From Rachycentron canadum (taxonomy: Eukaryota > Chordata > Actinopteri > Carangiformes > Rachycentridae), in NCBI GenBank assembly GCA_038496675.1, contig CM076651.1, forward strand, positions 20,531,061 through 20,595,060: 64,000 nt of DNA. The letters are read 5' to 3'. Below the pieces are notes generated by a model. It saw only the letters and a list, made by a program, of their open reading frames with translations. It had not been told where the DNA came from and did not search any database. The translations under genes and the position numbers were made by a program. Below, piece by piece: positions 49,169 through 63,911 of the stretch (position 1 is its first letter; every line of letters starts with the position of its first letter).

Positions 49169-52100
49169 CTTCTACTTGCAGCCAACCTCTGGATGAACAG
49201 TGTTCATGCTGCAGTTGCACCTGTTGTATCTAGGTTTCACTGTATTGTTGAAATGCAGTGAAACCTCCAAATCAGACGGATGGTATAGTCCATCATAGTT
49301 TCTGGTAAAAATTGGACTTTTATGGATTTATTAACAACAATTCCCTGCCGAACTTTTTTGTTTAACATTCAAATGGCTGGTCATCCCCTTAAAGCCAATC
49401 ATCAAGTCAAAATGATAGCCCTGTAACATGTAGACAACCAGTTTGCCTGTTGTTCTGTCCTGCATCTAATCAAAATCATCGAAAAATCTAAAAGGATTTT
49501 CCTCTGCTACCATGACCAGATGTGAGATTAATCTTATAAACTTTTAGTTTTAGAAGCCAGTGGCAGAAGAGCCACATAATCAATTTTGCATGATGTTGTG
49601 ATTCATAGAATGTATTTGATTTAAAACTCTCCATGAATCCATGAAGTTACTGTAATTTCCCTGGGTGCCATCTTTGTTGCTGTTGCCGATTTCAGTGATC
49701 TTCAGTTCAGCGTTTAATCTGCTTCTGAGAGTTGATGAACTAGAAAACATTCATAACAAATTTTGTCATCAAACCCATTGGCACATTCTTGGAATTTGCC
49801 TGATGGTTGCTGCAGATAATGATTACGCACCAGCTATGAAAGTGCCTACACAAACACAGAAATGTAAATACACTACACACTAACATTCTTAGTACACTAA
49901 GAGTATTTGTCAGTTTAGAGAACAAAGAGTTATTTTTACATTTGTATTTATTTTTTTCTTAGCTTTGCTACTAAAACCTTCACACCAATTGTCTTGAGGA
50001 ATTAAACCTGCAAGCTCTTGAGTTAAAAAGTACTGAAATGTTACTTATATATCTAGTTAGGCTGCTTCTTGTTCCAGACTTCAGCAGGAGGTAACAGCTT
50101 TGGTGTAAAATACTGATCAATTACTTTTGGTGTTAATATCTACTAATATCTACTGCATCTATACTTTATGTGCAAAAAAGTATTGGATTTATTTAATATT
50201 TTTGCCAAATGCAACTTGAGCTGTGCATTCACCCTCGTACTGCAGTGTGCATTTCTGAATTATGTTATTATAGGCAAAAGATAAAGGCTCACAGTAAAGA
50301 AATGGTGCCCCTGTAGATGTGGGAAAGGAGCTTGGTGTGTGGGTCTGCCCCTGAATCTCCTGTGTTGTGTCTACTTGTCAGCACCAGTCCTCCAGTCCTG
50401 GTCTATTTTATAATGATATCAGTGTGTGCAGCTTGAATCCTCTCTGGAGCAGCAGAGTGGGTGAGGTGGGAGGCGGTGGATACGTGTGGGTAGCAGAACA
50501 GCTTTAAATGTAGGTGGGAGGTTAAATTTTTTTTATTTTATTTTTTTTTTGTCTGCGTCTGCAAAAGAATCCCTCAACCCAGAATGCAAGATTCTGCCTC
50601 TGCTTTATTGCAAAAGTAAGGTTTTTCTGAACATCCCATTTCCTGCATTCATCCACACCCAGCATGCTGGGATCCGCGTGTAAAGCCATCCACTGCCCAT
50701 GACAGCTTCTCTGTTTGCATGCTGAAACATTAAATGACTGGCTGGGATATTATTCCACAGCATAAAAGAGACTAAGCTGTCATTTTGGACAGAAAATGGA
50801 GTATAAGCAGCCTGCTTTCCCTCCTTTGATCCCTCCATCCCATATGTTTTCATGCTTAAGCAGATGCCCTTAATACCTAAATGACATTGTAATCTTGATA
50901 AGCATGCAAGTGTAATCTCAGCCACATTACAGACATCTGCCCGCCCCATTATTGAAAGATTTTTTTAAGTAAACCCTGTGGCTGCACTGTTAGGCCATAT
51001 ACTAAATAGCACATTGGGTGAAAATTGTCAGATAAATGGAGGGTTTTTGGCAAGCTAAAGGATATTTTCACGCACATGTGGATAAACGTTAAAACATTGC
51101 TGAAACATGTTTAAAGTTTGCTGTCTTCACTGGCATTTGTAGATCATTTACTACATGTTCTCCATCCATAGAAAAGGCTGAAGTCTCTTCATTGTCCTTC
51201 TAATTTAGATTAGTGGTTCTTGTAAACAGGGAAATGATGGATTACCACCACCATCTGTCAGGGAATGTGGTCAGATGTATGACCCTTTTGACAAACATGG
51301 GACTTGGGATTTCAGCCTATGTGCTGTTTCATGACTTTAGGTGATTCTGTAATGACTTGTTTTGTGTTGTAGGTGGTTGCATAGTACAGGTGCTGTGACT
51401 TTTGTTGTCGTTTGTGAAAGCTCATACGTTTTCTTCCACTACAACACACAAGGCCTCATAGGTTGTGGGGTTTTAATACGACGCAGGCGTATGGGCGTGG
51501 GTCTGTCCTTATACTGAAAAGTGACAGCAATTAGATTGTGTGCTCCACTTTCTGCAGGGACTGTGTATTAGCCTAGTTTAACAGCACTTAGCTGAAATAA
51601 TTTTTTATCATTGTTTGCCCGTGTCATGTTGCAGATATCATCAGCAAACTTTCCTTTTTTTAATCGCTGTTTTAGGAAAGGAGTGTAAACACACATTGTG
51701 GATTGTGTGGGTTGTTCTTCAAAGCCATAGTTATATGGATAAATGTTAGCTGCTGTTTTTTAGTTTAACAAATCCTGCAGTTTTCTTCTCTTTCTGCAAC
51801 CTTGCAAATAGTTTTTGTTGTGTGATTCGAAACAGATAGTACTGCAGTAGCAGCAGGGAATGCTTTAAATTGGTGGATTGTGTGAAAGAATATGTCTTCT
51901 TCTGTGTAATGTGATTAATGTATGTTGTTTGGCGACTGCAGCTCCTTAGCCTAAAGGTTCATTCCTGTATTGCTGACTTAAGCATTCACATAAATGCTGC
52001 TTCCTTTCTGTATGTGCTCTTGTTTTGAGCAGCCAGTGGCATTCATTCAAAATTTGCAGTCATCACACTAGAGGATTTAAATTCTAAGTTTTTCAGATTA

Positions 52101-52822
52101 ATGTAGGAATTATAATTAGGTTCAAGTAGGTTCATCCAAATTGACACCTGAGATGTGTCCAATATTGAGTTTTTGTTTTTTTTTACCTTTTCAGATTGTT
52201 TACTGGTAGTAACTGGCTACCACTTTAGATGTTAGATGTTTGCTCCTCTATGAAAAATATATGTTCAAAGTTTTGTCTAGCATTGCAGGTTCATGTAAAA
52301 ACAGTTTTGTTTCCTTTAGGATGCTCTTCTTGTATGTTCACAGCCTTCACTTTGTTATCTGCAAGTTTGGAAGTAGTTGTCTATTGTGATTGAGGTTTAG
52401 AGCATGAATGAATGTCCTGCTATGGATGTCAGAACAAACTGTGTGTGTCAGGTCAGGGCTTGATTAACTCAGCAGGGCATAGCAGTCGAGTCCAGCTGCT
52501 CTCTCCAGAAATGTGCCATGACACACAGCGAGGCTCCCACTGAATGATCCACCAGCAAGGAGAAGAACAGTGCTTAGAAATTAATAAGACATCTGGCATG
52601 TTGCTTATTATTTATTATTAGTCCCTCAGCAGCTACTGACAAACACATAGTCAGACAACACACAAGTTGTGTGATTTCCTTGTTTTAAAGCACTGGAGTG
52701 GACCCAAAGTTTTTTCTCATTTATCTACGTCGTTCAATACTACTATTACTAATATTCTTCTATGACTTTGCTTCTGCCTCTTCCCCAGTTTTCATTGAAC
52801 CTTTATCTTCTTTTACCTCCAG

Positions 52823-55800
52823 TCACCCCTGATCTGTTCCTGGAAACACCGCTGGTGCCGTCCCTGCCTGCAATATCATCAGCGCTAGCCGGCCCCTCAC
52901 CTCATAAGCCACAGAGGCGCAGCAGCGGAGGTGACAGAGCTGCCAGGCCCCGCCCTTTGCGCTCAGCCCTCAAGCCAGGCCCCAATAGAGGCAGCATGGA
53001 GGTGGGCATGCGTGTGGTGCGTGGCCTGGACTGGAAATGGGGAAACCAGGACGATGGCGAAGGCCATGTTGGCACTGTGGTGGAGATCGGGAGGCAGGGC
53101 AGCACTACCACACCAGACAAGACAGTGGTTGTGCAGTGGGACAGTGGTACACGGACCAACTACCGCACTGGCTACCAGGGTGCCTACGACCTGCTGCTTT
53201 ATGATAATGCTCAAATCGGTAAGCTCCCAAGAAGAAGGTTGTACTGAAACACTAACTGTTTTCTTTACTAGTACCAATACAATATCTGAGTTTTGTTATG
53301 ATAGAAAAACAATACTACTTGCCCTTGGCCAGTGTCAGCTGGGTTTGGATCCTAACCCCTAAACCCACAACCCTGACAGATAAGTGGTATAGATAACAGA
53401 TGAGTGATTAATCATGCAGTGATTCTTTTGGTCTTTAACAATTTTTGATATTCCTGTAAGATGCCCTCACCTGATAAGATGTCCTCATTCTCATTCTCTG
53501 TGGAGTTGTACAGCTTTATGACTTGAACACAAAATATCAGTTTTTAACACTTTCAGCACAAAAATGTTGGTTTTAACTTGAAAAAAAAATGTATTTATCA
53601 GTGCTCAGGATGAACTTTCAAAGTCCAGCTATAAAAAACAAAACTAAACAGAATCAGAATGTACAAGGTGTACCATGGTGACATCTACTTAAAAAAGAAG
53701 GAAAAAATTACTGATATTTCCATAAAACAAATACAAAAAAATATAAGGCCTTGTTTTCCATATTCTCAAAAGCGTTTCCTTTTTCAGTCTAATGGAAAAA
53801 AATATTATGTCTATTTTAAAGCTATCATAAATAATGTCAATCCAGTCATCACTTATATGTGTTTCTGGTTTGAGTCACTAATGGCTTTCCTGTCAGCCTT
53901 TAGCAGGTATCTGACCTCAGAGGTAACAGGACTCCAAATAGAGGGAGATTTCCATTTAAAAGGGAATGTCAGCCTGAAGAGGCTTTTGCAAAATTTTGAT
54001 GAAACCCCTGCCAACCGGATTATATGATAATGATTTGTCTCAGAGAACTTTCACTGTCTCCAGCAACCGGACAATTATATGATGAATCTTTTGAACAGGA
54101 TTCCTGAAAACCTGATGAGGTTTTTCCAACAAAACTCTCTTCATAAAGTGGAACATGAAGGTTTCTACTGTGGTTCTTTCCTAGTCCTTCTCTGGTATAT
54201 TAAAGTCTTCCCCCCTTTACCATTTTTGTTTTACATACAATATATTTTGTTGCTGCTGACCCCTATAAAGTTTGATTCTCTTGTGATTTTAGTTCAAAAC
54301 CTTTGCCTCTATAGAGACCTTCAGCAGAAATCTATGTACTTGTTTATTTTTTTTTTTTGTGAACTTGATGAAATCTGTAAAAATCCTGATTATTCAAGCC
54401 ATACTTTTGAAAACTCTTTACAGACCCCTGATGAAGGAAGGCACAGTTTGCTGTTAAGCCCGGTCTTTGTCGAAAAGCTGTTTCTACGTGTTTACTTTGC
54501 TTTTTTGTGGCTGTCATTGTGGCAGCTCACACACAATGCCCATTTTTGAGTATGCATGGTACTGAAAAGCCCATATTTCTATTTATCATTGGCCATCCAG
54601 CTCTATTTTGGACTTGAATGACACACATATTAATGTAGAATTCATTTGCATTTTGCTCCATTTAAAAGTGACATTTTTTTCTGCCTCAGAAGCTGATCCT
54701 TCAATTAATTGAGCGAGAGAAGAGATGAAGGGCTATGGGGGTGGGGGTAATTTTGTAATGCTGTTCTGCTGCTTTTCCACATCTCATGACATTATCTCAT
54801 GATATTAGTCATTGAGATAAGTAACATCTGTAAAGACACAATGTATGTCTTTTGAACTTTAGTGACTTGCATATATGAAAGATAGTAGTGCAGTACCTGC
54901 TGAACAGGACATGACAAGCTTTTACCAGAAATGTATTTCTTCAGCAACAAAATAGAAAGAAATAGACATAGGGATCTCAATATTTTAAATTCATGACGCC
55001 ACTCACTTCTGTTCAACCACCTCTCCTTCCCCTCTAGGCGTGCGTCACTCGAACATAATCTGTGACAGCTGCAAGAAGCATGGCATCATGGGAATGCGAT
55101 GGAAGTGCAAGGTGTGCTTCGACTACGACCTGTGCACCCAGTGTTACATGAACAACAAGCATGACCTGAGCCATGCTTTCGAGCGCTACGAGACAGCACA
55201 CTCCCAGCCGTGAGTACCGCGCTGCCACTGCCCCAGCACAATTGATCCTCATTTCAGTTCTAATTATGGCGTTGTCCATTACCATGTCTCGGTTCTGTGA
55301 GCTCTTACTGATGTTGTTTCCCCTATTTATCAGCGATATCATCAGGTTTTCTACTTTTTTTTTTCTCCACTCTGCAAAGTTTCTCCTGGTAAACTAAGAT
55401 CTCAATTGGTTGTGTATTTCTGTTTTTTATTTTTTTAAATTAATGGCCTGCCCACATCTACTTACACTCTCCAACTTAAGCTTTCAGTGTAAGCATCAAT
55501 GAGATGGGATAAGATTGCTGTTTCTACAAAAACAGAGCAGCTTCATTTCAGTCTAAAACCTTGCTCATGGGCAATGTCTGAGAATTGGGTCAAATCAGGT
55601 ACAACATAGGTATTTATTCTGAAGGGATTAGAGACAAGTGGAGGAGGTGTCTTGCTTCAGTTTTGTGGTTTTTGTTTCTGTCTTGTGCTCCGTGAAATAC
55701 AACTTTGAACATATAGCCAATAGGTTATCTGTGGTTATATTAGGCTTCACTTTATTTGTATCAATCACAATTCAGTTTAGCCAACAAATAAATCAGAGTA

Positions 55801-58340
55801 AGGTGCTGCTGGCAACTACAAGTAAATAATCTTTAAAATTACACAACTAACTTATAAAATTGTGATTTGTTAAGAGCTAATATGAAAGTTGCGTTGCAGA
55901 AGTAGAATTTAAAATTGTGATCTTGATTCATAACATGACAACCATTCCAAGTCCTTCAGAATTTGAAACTAAAAACACTACTCCCTTTCTTTTGTGCTGG
56001 TGATATACGGTATCAGGCAAAAGCATATTTTTTGTTTTGCATTTAATACTGTAGCTCATACATGAGTGCAATAAAGTTACATTGAAAAAAAATCACGAGA
56101 GAATTCAGCTCTACAAATAAGAAAACGCACTGGAAAACAACTGAAGAACCTAAGAACCTCTTAGTCTTCACATACATTAGTAGCAAGCAGAGTTGAATTA
56201 TTATTAATTACCCTGAGCAGGTGGTGCTGTTGTTTCTGTGTGTTAGCTTAGTCGAAACCATGCTCGGCCTCGCTGTGTGTAGACGTTTACTGAGCTCATT
56301 CCAACTGTCCTACGTATCCAGATTTACTGGAGTGAGTTTTCCTTTCAGAATCCACTCTTCTGCATCAGTTCACAGTAAAGCTCCAAACCGCTCCAAGCGC
56401 TGTCTGAATGTCAGCTGGATGGCTTGTTCTCATTTTAACGAGGTGATATGTATGACCCAGATTTCTTCTATAGTTTAGCCTGGTCCAGGTCCAACAGAGT
56501 TACATTTATTTTCCTGTGCCTGTCATCCCGTGAAGGCTGCAAATGGGTGTGTGAATCATGACTCGTTACTCTTCAGCCTCTGTGCGACTTTAAAAACCAT
56601 AATTTGAATCAGTTAGGATGAGTCAAAAGCTTATAATTATTAAAGCCCCAGACAGAATAACAAAGTCACAGTTTTAGTTTGATATTCTAATAGTTAAATG
56701 ATGAACAGTTAAAGCTCAGCTCCACATCTGTCCTGGTCATGACCTGAACCCTGTATCTTTGTTTCTCTCTGCTGTTTGTTTTCACATCCTGCTTTCCTGT
56801 GATCACATCTTCGTTAAACAAAAAAAACTTCTTCATTAGAGTTTCATCTTGAATTCAGGTTGGGCCCACATTTGATTGCGTACCATGTGGACTTGGATGG
56901 AAATGGAGCAGCTGATTTGGGCTCCAAGTGGAACCTGGCCTCTTCCAGACAAATTAGCGCAGTGATCATTTAGCATTCTGACAGTAGTTGGAATCTCATT
57001 TTGTCTCCCTCCTCACTTTCTCTTGAGAATTATTGATTTGTCATTGACACCCAAATGTGGTTTGGCTCAGCTGTGTACTTCATTGAGGTCGTGCTTTTAT
57101 GGTGGTGCAAACATCTTTTTATATGAACATCCAAATAGATCACTACTTTCCATCTGTTGACACAAGTCAATAATCAATAAAATTAATTAGGCATTAATTA
57201 TTAATTTCAGATTTAGCAGCCCTTAATTTCAGTGATCAGTGTATTGATACTGATCATTTTGATCATTGTTGATACTGAACCTTAAATGTGTCATCTAGGC
57301 ATAGCTGAGTTATTTAGAGGATGTTTGTAATCCCATGCAACTATGGTGCGTCATCATCATCTGAGTGAGACAAAGCTAAAGTTGGAAAGCTAAAAATAAC
57401 TCAAGATAGACTTTTTTTGGATCGAGTCACCTTAATATCACTGCTGCTATTTAAATGTGTAATGTTCAGTTGTGTGTCAATACCACAGCCAATACCAAGT
57501 GTTGAGAGACTGCTGTTGTTCAGTGGCTCCACACTGTAGGAACTGTCTCTACTGTTTCTAGTTTTAATAATAATAACCTTTTGGTTGTGAGCGTCCTTGT
57601 GCTCATTCATGATCATTTAATTGAAATTGATAGAGGCCACTATAGATGCACAAGTAAAATGAGGTTCAACAGGTATTATAGAGCACATTTTATGTATTTG
57701 TGGTAAGCACCCACAATAAACTGCAAAAAACCCTCATGATTGAGATTTGAAAAGCTATTGCAGGAGTGCTACATTATTTAAATGGTTGAATATAGACTTT
57801 CAAAATACTGGCATCCCTTTCATTAGTTTGACTAATCCGAATGATATTGAGAAAATTGAGCTCCACTCAACAACTAGTGAATGAATTGTCCTCACTAATA
57901 GCACAATGGGCCTCTCTCCACTGTGTGGATGTGCTCTCGGGGAGATTATTTTTATGGCATCTGGATATCTTTAGCCACTCAGCTACAGTATTTCTTGTTG
58001 TGCCCTTCTCAGTATTCCTCTCAGTCATTTCTTTCATTTAGTTTCTCCAATCCATGTCCTGTTTGCTGTTACACCCCCTGGAGGTCAAGTTAAAATGACA
58101 TTCCAGCTTTTAGACAATACATTTCCATCAACAAATGATCAAACAAGTGATCAAAATGGTGTTAAATTAGATTGAAATGTCATCCATAGGGTCAACCTTT
58201 CTTGAAACTACAAGAAATGTTTAATGCAGTTTGTGATTTTTGCCTTTTTCCAGATTTTAAAATAGTGTTTTTGATTTGAAAAAGAGATTGCTCACCATTT
58301 TGCTTTCTGGTAGAAGATATCCATATACCTGGGATCTTTC

Positions 58341-58377
<37 letters not shown>

Positions 58378-61300
58378 ACGCATCTTTTGGGTTGTTTTTT
58401 TACATAGGAATTTAACTTATTTATTTGTATTCAACACCAGTCAGTGCTTGTGATGAAAAACAAGTGAAGGTCTGCAGATTTTTCAGCACAACAAAGATAA
58501 ATAAATTAAATGCGAATTTTATCAGTACAATTGGCAATTTGCTGCTCATCATATTAACATGAAATTATTCATTCATAGCACTGCATGTTGCTTTCTCCAT
58601 CCTTTTATCAAAGACATCATTCCATAATTTCAGTGAAAATGGAGTTGTGACTGTCGCCTGGCACTGGGACAGAGAGCATCACATGAAAGTCACTTTTTTT
58701 CTCATCAGATGAATGAAAGAGAGGAGCACTGTACTGTATGTGGTACCAAACAACACTTCTTTATTTCCAGACCACACTGACCCATATTTCACTGACAACA
58801 TTTCAAAAGACTGATTTATAATCTGGCAGTCATGAGACACTGATATTTGCCCGGAAAGACAAATTTAGCTCAGTTTCATAATGAGTGTGACTTCTCCTTG
58901 TGTGAGTGGTGATTTATGTGTAGAGACTGGATTTGGCCTTAACAAAGTGAAAAAGGGGCTCCTTTCATGTGAACTAAACATGTGTGGGGGTTTAATGCGA
59001 ACTTAAGCAGGGCAGATCTATTTGTAGTTTATAGCCATGCTGTTGCAGAAACTTTATTAGTGTCCTCAGGGAACAATAGGAAGTTGTCAGCACTATAAAG
59101 TGCTGCAGCCAACCTGACACGCGAGCAGCACCATCAGACAGTGTGAGACCTGAGCTGGATGTACTGTGCATGTGTGTTCTATAGTAATCACAACAGATTT
59201 AACTGGATTAGCGTGCAAGCATTTGCAGCTGTGCAGATTAGCATGTTAACATTTTCAATTTCCTAGAAGATGTGTTAGATAACATGTGCTGGATACAAGG
59301 CAAATAAGGTGTGGTTTATATGTGCTGTTCACAAAGCATTGAGCTGTGTACCGGTATTACCTTATGTGACTGTTGTTGCATGTTTCCTTAACAACTGACT
59401 GAGGGTATTGTTTGTTACTTGAATCTTCAGGATATGACTTTGATTAAACCATTGTTGCAGTATAATTATTCTAAACCAAAGGCCGAGAGGCACTGATGAT
59501 GACGATGATGTTTACTGTGTTCCCTGTCCTTAATGGCTCACACTGTTGTGCATTTGGTTAGTACATGGAGACATGTTTGCATGCTGACAGTGCTCAAGGC
59601 GGCATATGTGTGTGCCATATGTTTACGAAAAGGTGGTTGGTATGCAGTTAGTTAATCGGCTCTTCAGCACACACAACAACACACATGCACTTTCTAGGGA
59701 ACCTATCAGGTCAACCTGCTGCCTAACCCTTCCCTTGCATATCAAGCTACACTGCTCCAACCTGACTTCCTCAGTTACCCACCCTGTTGTCACGTTTAAA
59801 GTACAGCTGACTCCCACACTCCCCACTCCTTGAGTTTTTCTGTGCTCTCTCTGTCTTGTAGCCAGAACTGACTGGAATTTCCTCTCTGAACTAGGTTCTA
59901 GTAGGAGAACTGAAATTTCCCAGCCTGTTTTTTACAATTCATGGCCACACAACAGCTTCTTCATATTTGAAAAGGGTTTCGAGGCTTTGACATGAAAGGT
60001 GTGGACTAAAGTAAAGTTGATGCAGATAATAAATCAATGCACTGATGTTTTTTTTAAAGGGGCTGCTTACACTCTAAGTACAGAGTAAACAGGGCTGACA
60101 TTTTAAACTTTTTTTTTTTTTTTTTTTTAAGATTAAATTAGATTAGACTAAAGCTAACCCTTGTCTGACTGTTGACCTGGCTGTTGTGTCAGTAGGTGTG
60201 GGTCAGTTGTCCTGATCCTGTCTGGGAACAGAGGTGACATTTGGCCAAGCAGGATTAGAAATCTTGATCCCTGGAAAGAGCTGTTGTGTTTCTCAGAGTA
60301 GCTCAAAAACAACACGTCAAACACTGAGCTCATGTTTCTTAGACGTGAAATAGGGACATCTGTCAGTTTATACTTGTCTTGTTACCTTCGGAATTGGAAG
60401 TTATAACAGTAGTCTTTTCTCATACTGGACGAGCTCTCGCATCTTTAATAGTTCTCTTCGTGATGTTTCAGTTCTACAAGTCTTAACTAAATCTGTTTTG
60501 TGTTATTAGGAAATTGGCATACCTTGTTACATTCTCTCCCTGGCTCTCAATACTAAGAGTTTAGGAGGTTTGTTAATATGACAAATTTTGTTTGAGTTTG
60601 CCTTATCACCCTCACACCATATACACCCTGAATTCTGTGAAAATACAAATTCATTGAATCAATACAGACTGTGTATTGTATCTGCAGTATTTCTTCTGTT
60701 GTTGTTTCTCACAAATGCACATACACACATATACGTACCTCATGCTTTACCCTGTGGTGGCCTGCTTTCTGATATCTCTGGTGTCCAGGGATTAGGCTCA
60801 AAGCTCTGCACTCCCTTCTCAGAACAGACCTATCTAAGATCAGTCCCACACAAAGATTTCCTGTTAGGAGCCAAATGTTCAACAGTTTCCTGCTCTAGCA
60901 CTGAGGAACCTGACAAATCTTGCCAGTGATGGGGGATGAAGTAAGCCAAGGCTAACTTTAAGCAAAACCCCAGTGTTAGAGAGACATGTGGGCTCCCTGA
61001 GGACTACAGCTCTTACAAGGCTCTTTTTCTTCTGATCACACTGGATTTTATATGATTTTGACTTTATCCATGTTTGCTTGAAATGAAAGCTGGGGTTTGA
61101 TCAAGAAAGTATCTCACCAGGAAAGTATGGGAATTGGCAGCTCCTTTGCACCAAGATCTGATCAAATCTTTACCATAAGGTATGTCAGATTTTGAGGATA
61201 TGAACATCTCACCTGTCTGAGTCTATGACTGCACTTTAGGCTTCTGGTCTTTGTGTTACATACTGTAAGATGGCAGCCTTGTGTCAAAGCTTTCTTTACT

Positions 61301-63911
61301 GTGTTTTTAAGATGAACTGTTCATGGTCCTGAAATACTATCAGAAAAAAACACCTTGTCTGTGGAATCTCTATCACAGAAGAGACATCATTTAGCAAAGT
61401 GGTAGTTTGATATGAATGTGGAAGTCATCAAGGAGTTGAATCATTAAATTCAGTCTAGATGCTGGTGACTGGTGTTTTGTGAACAATCGGGACCAATAAA
61501 TTAATGTCAGCAGGGCCATGTCCTGTTGTCCTGAAAAACACAAGAAACCTGATGTAATATTAAATGTAAACACAACCAAATTCCTGTACATGAAAACTCC
61601 ACTAGGTAAATCTTAGCACTCTACAAGTCTGGCTTTAAGTGTTACAAGTCTCATCATATGCATGTTCCTCATGAAACCTGTGAGTTCCACAGTATTAATC
61701 TGCTCACTTTTGTTATGTACCTCAGTTAATGGACTGTTTGTCCATCTGATTGTTGAATTTTGTTTGACAACAACATTTTGTTGACTTGGTTAGTGATTCA
61801 TGGACCAAATTTACATGGGTTGTCCAGCAAATATTGCCCAAATCCAATGTTCGTCAAGAATGTTTTTTCCTTGATTATTTGTATTTCACACAATTCAAAT
61901 GAATTACTGACAAGCAATCTGTAATATTTAAAAAACTTTAAACTACTAAAAACTAAAATTTTAAAAGTTGGCATTCTTGATCATGATTGTATTGTTTACA
62001 AAAATGTATTTTTTTTCTGTGTTTAACTTGTCATAGAAGCTGTTACATTTAACCTTTTTCACCAGGTTTACAGTAAAGCCAGGCCATGTTTTGTTGGGGT
62101 TGTAATATGCTTTCTCGGTCAAAGTGTCGGATTAAAGATTTCATTTTACATCTTGACTTAACCCTAACCCTGCCTCAGATGGTCCATGGAATGCTTTATT
62201 GAGCTGTGTCTGCATGTTCTTATCACAGAGTGAGCTTGGCGCCGAGGCAGAACCTCCCACGAATCATCCTGAAAGGAATCTTCCAGGGGGTTAAAGTTGT
62301 CCGTGGACCTGACTGGGACTGGGGAAACCAAGACGGTGAGTAGTGTGTGTGGCGACTGTTCATACCACTAAACTGCCATTCCCAACTCAACAGGCCCCCT
62401 ACCTGCTTGAGCATGGGGCTGTACCTCTTCAAAGCGTTCCACCATCCACAACCCATAACAACGCTCTAACCTCACATCTCATTAACCTGTGAAATGTCCG
62501 ATAAGTATGTCTGTGTGCACTTATATTGCTAGTGACTCATCTGAGTCTGTTCCACAGATGTGCCTGTTTGTGTGAGTCCTTGTTCGGTAACATTTGTGTC
62601 CTTGTTTTTCTTTTTCCAGCTCTGTGAGATGGCAGAAACTTAGAGGTCCCTCACTTAAAATCTAGTTTATGTACAAATCTCAAAAAAGCAGTGAATGAAG
62701 ATTGTTTCTTGCTTTGAATTGTCTGTTCGTGGCTTCAGTGAATGTGATAAACCACGTTTCCTCAGCCTTGCTGTTTTGAAAAATGTGTTGTCATTCTTGT
62801 ACAAGCAGCCCACACTGGGTGATGTTTGAAATAGTTTAAATAGTAAATGAAAACAACCTTCCACAACAGTGGACTAAATTAAAACCCTTGAATATTCCCT
62901 CTGGCAAAAGAGGGAGTGTTAATATGTCTTTTTGTTTCCTGGTCGGAGGTCATCGTTGTCTCTGAGAATAGCAACGCTCCCTTTTCTGGGTTAGAGCGAA
63001 TGAGTCAAAATGTCCTTTTGGTGTCTTTGAAATCAACACCCTGGGGTCCTGTTAAGTCACTCATCAGGCTTAAATGTGTACGCAGTAAGTGCATAGATGA
63101 TGATCTGAGCATGCTCACAAACCCGCAGCCCACCATGTAGTCTTCACGGGTCACTGATTTAGTTGTTGTGGTTGTTGACGAATGCAGCTTGAGGACTGTT
63201 AATGACTTAATAAGGGTTTTCCCTCTCCCTAAAAAACCTGATGTATGGGCCTAAAACCACCCTGTGATACAGCATAAACACTAATAATGTGGCTTGGAAA
63301 TAGTTAATTGTTTAATTAAAATGATAATTATAATATAATAATTCTTCTCCTGTATTTTTCATGTTTTTATATTTAAAAAGGGGAAATTGTTTTGTCAGGT
63401 GCATGATTTTTGGAAAATGCACGAGAAGTGTGTTACTTAAAAAAACAAAAAAAACAAAACAAAAATATGAAAGTGAAATTTGGCAGCTTATGTCTCTACA
63501 GGAGAAATGTTTGTCTCTGTCTCACAGTCATGTGTCTTTGTCTTCCATTCTTAACATGTTTAACTGTTGTGCTTGTCAAATTTTTATGACATGTGACTAT
63601 TTTCTTAGAAAACACAGTTGACTAATTAACCATTTGTTTTCTTTAATAAGCTGATGCCTTATTATTTCTTGCATATTTGTGTGTGTTTGTATGTGTGCAT
63701 TTATGTGTGTGTGTAGGCGGGGAGGGTAAGGTTGGGAAGGTAGTGGATATTCGCGGCTGGGACACAGAGTCAGGTCGCAGCGTGGCCAGTGTCACCTGGT
63801 CTAACGGCACCACCAATGTCTACCGCATGGGCCACAAGGGCAAGGTAGACCTCAAATATGTCTCTGACGGTCAAGGAGGCTTCTATTACAAAGACCACCT
63901 ACCAAAGCTCG
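52823..63911 (+). CDS. mib2: MIB2, mind bomb 2 E3 ubiquitin ligase (N-terminal part, continues beyond window)
   Basis: RING E3 ligase acting on Notch ligands. Four certain coding exons: 52823-53218, 55038-55209, 62229-62335, 63717-63911, all GT-AG with matching phases. The first carries the MIB/HERC2-1 domain (GMRVVRGLDWKWGNQD, VVVQWDSGTRTNYRTGY, YDLLLYDNAQIG). The second is the ZZ zinc finger: CDSCKKHG, WKCKVCFDYDLCTQCY, H-DLSHAF. The third and fourth carry MIB/HERC2-2 (VVRGPDWDWGNQD; SVASVTWSNGTTNVYR; GKVDLKYV) and FYYKDHLPKLG. REP, ankyrin and RING regions must lie past the window. The text fits MIB2 better than MIB1. The classic start is ATG 52996 (MEVGM); the frame is open 57 codons upstream of it with no Met before the exon start, which suggests an additional 5' exon. 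Confidence 0.94.
53219..55037. other. MIB2 intron, with repeat-like text
   Basis: Long open frames at 53659-54027 and 54079-54549 show no known domain. The text CCCCTGATGAAGGAAGG near 54426 and the paired CCGGATTATATGAT / CCGGACAATTATATGATGA at about 54015 and 54067 suggest an old retroelement. Not identified. Confidence 0.35.
55210..62228. other. MIB2 7-kb intron, no gene recognised
   Basis: Contains a (TG)n tract at 58343-58375 and a T19 tract near 60110-60128. No coding exon or RNA gene was seen on either strand. Confidence 0.55.

Noticed and set aside
54428..54475. Hammerhead-ribozyme-like CTGATGA ... GAAA pair
   Set aside because: The intervening 37 bases do not form a convincing stem II and no flanking stem I/III pairing was seen; the core words alone are common.
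54079..54549. 156-codon open frame in a MIB2 intron
   Set aside because: Hydrophobic AT-rich text with no known domain; probably chance or an old retroelement.
62157..62172. Telomere-like TAACCCTAACCCT
   Set aside because: Only two units; common by chance and not a telomeric array.
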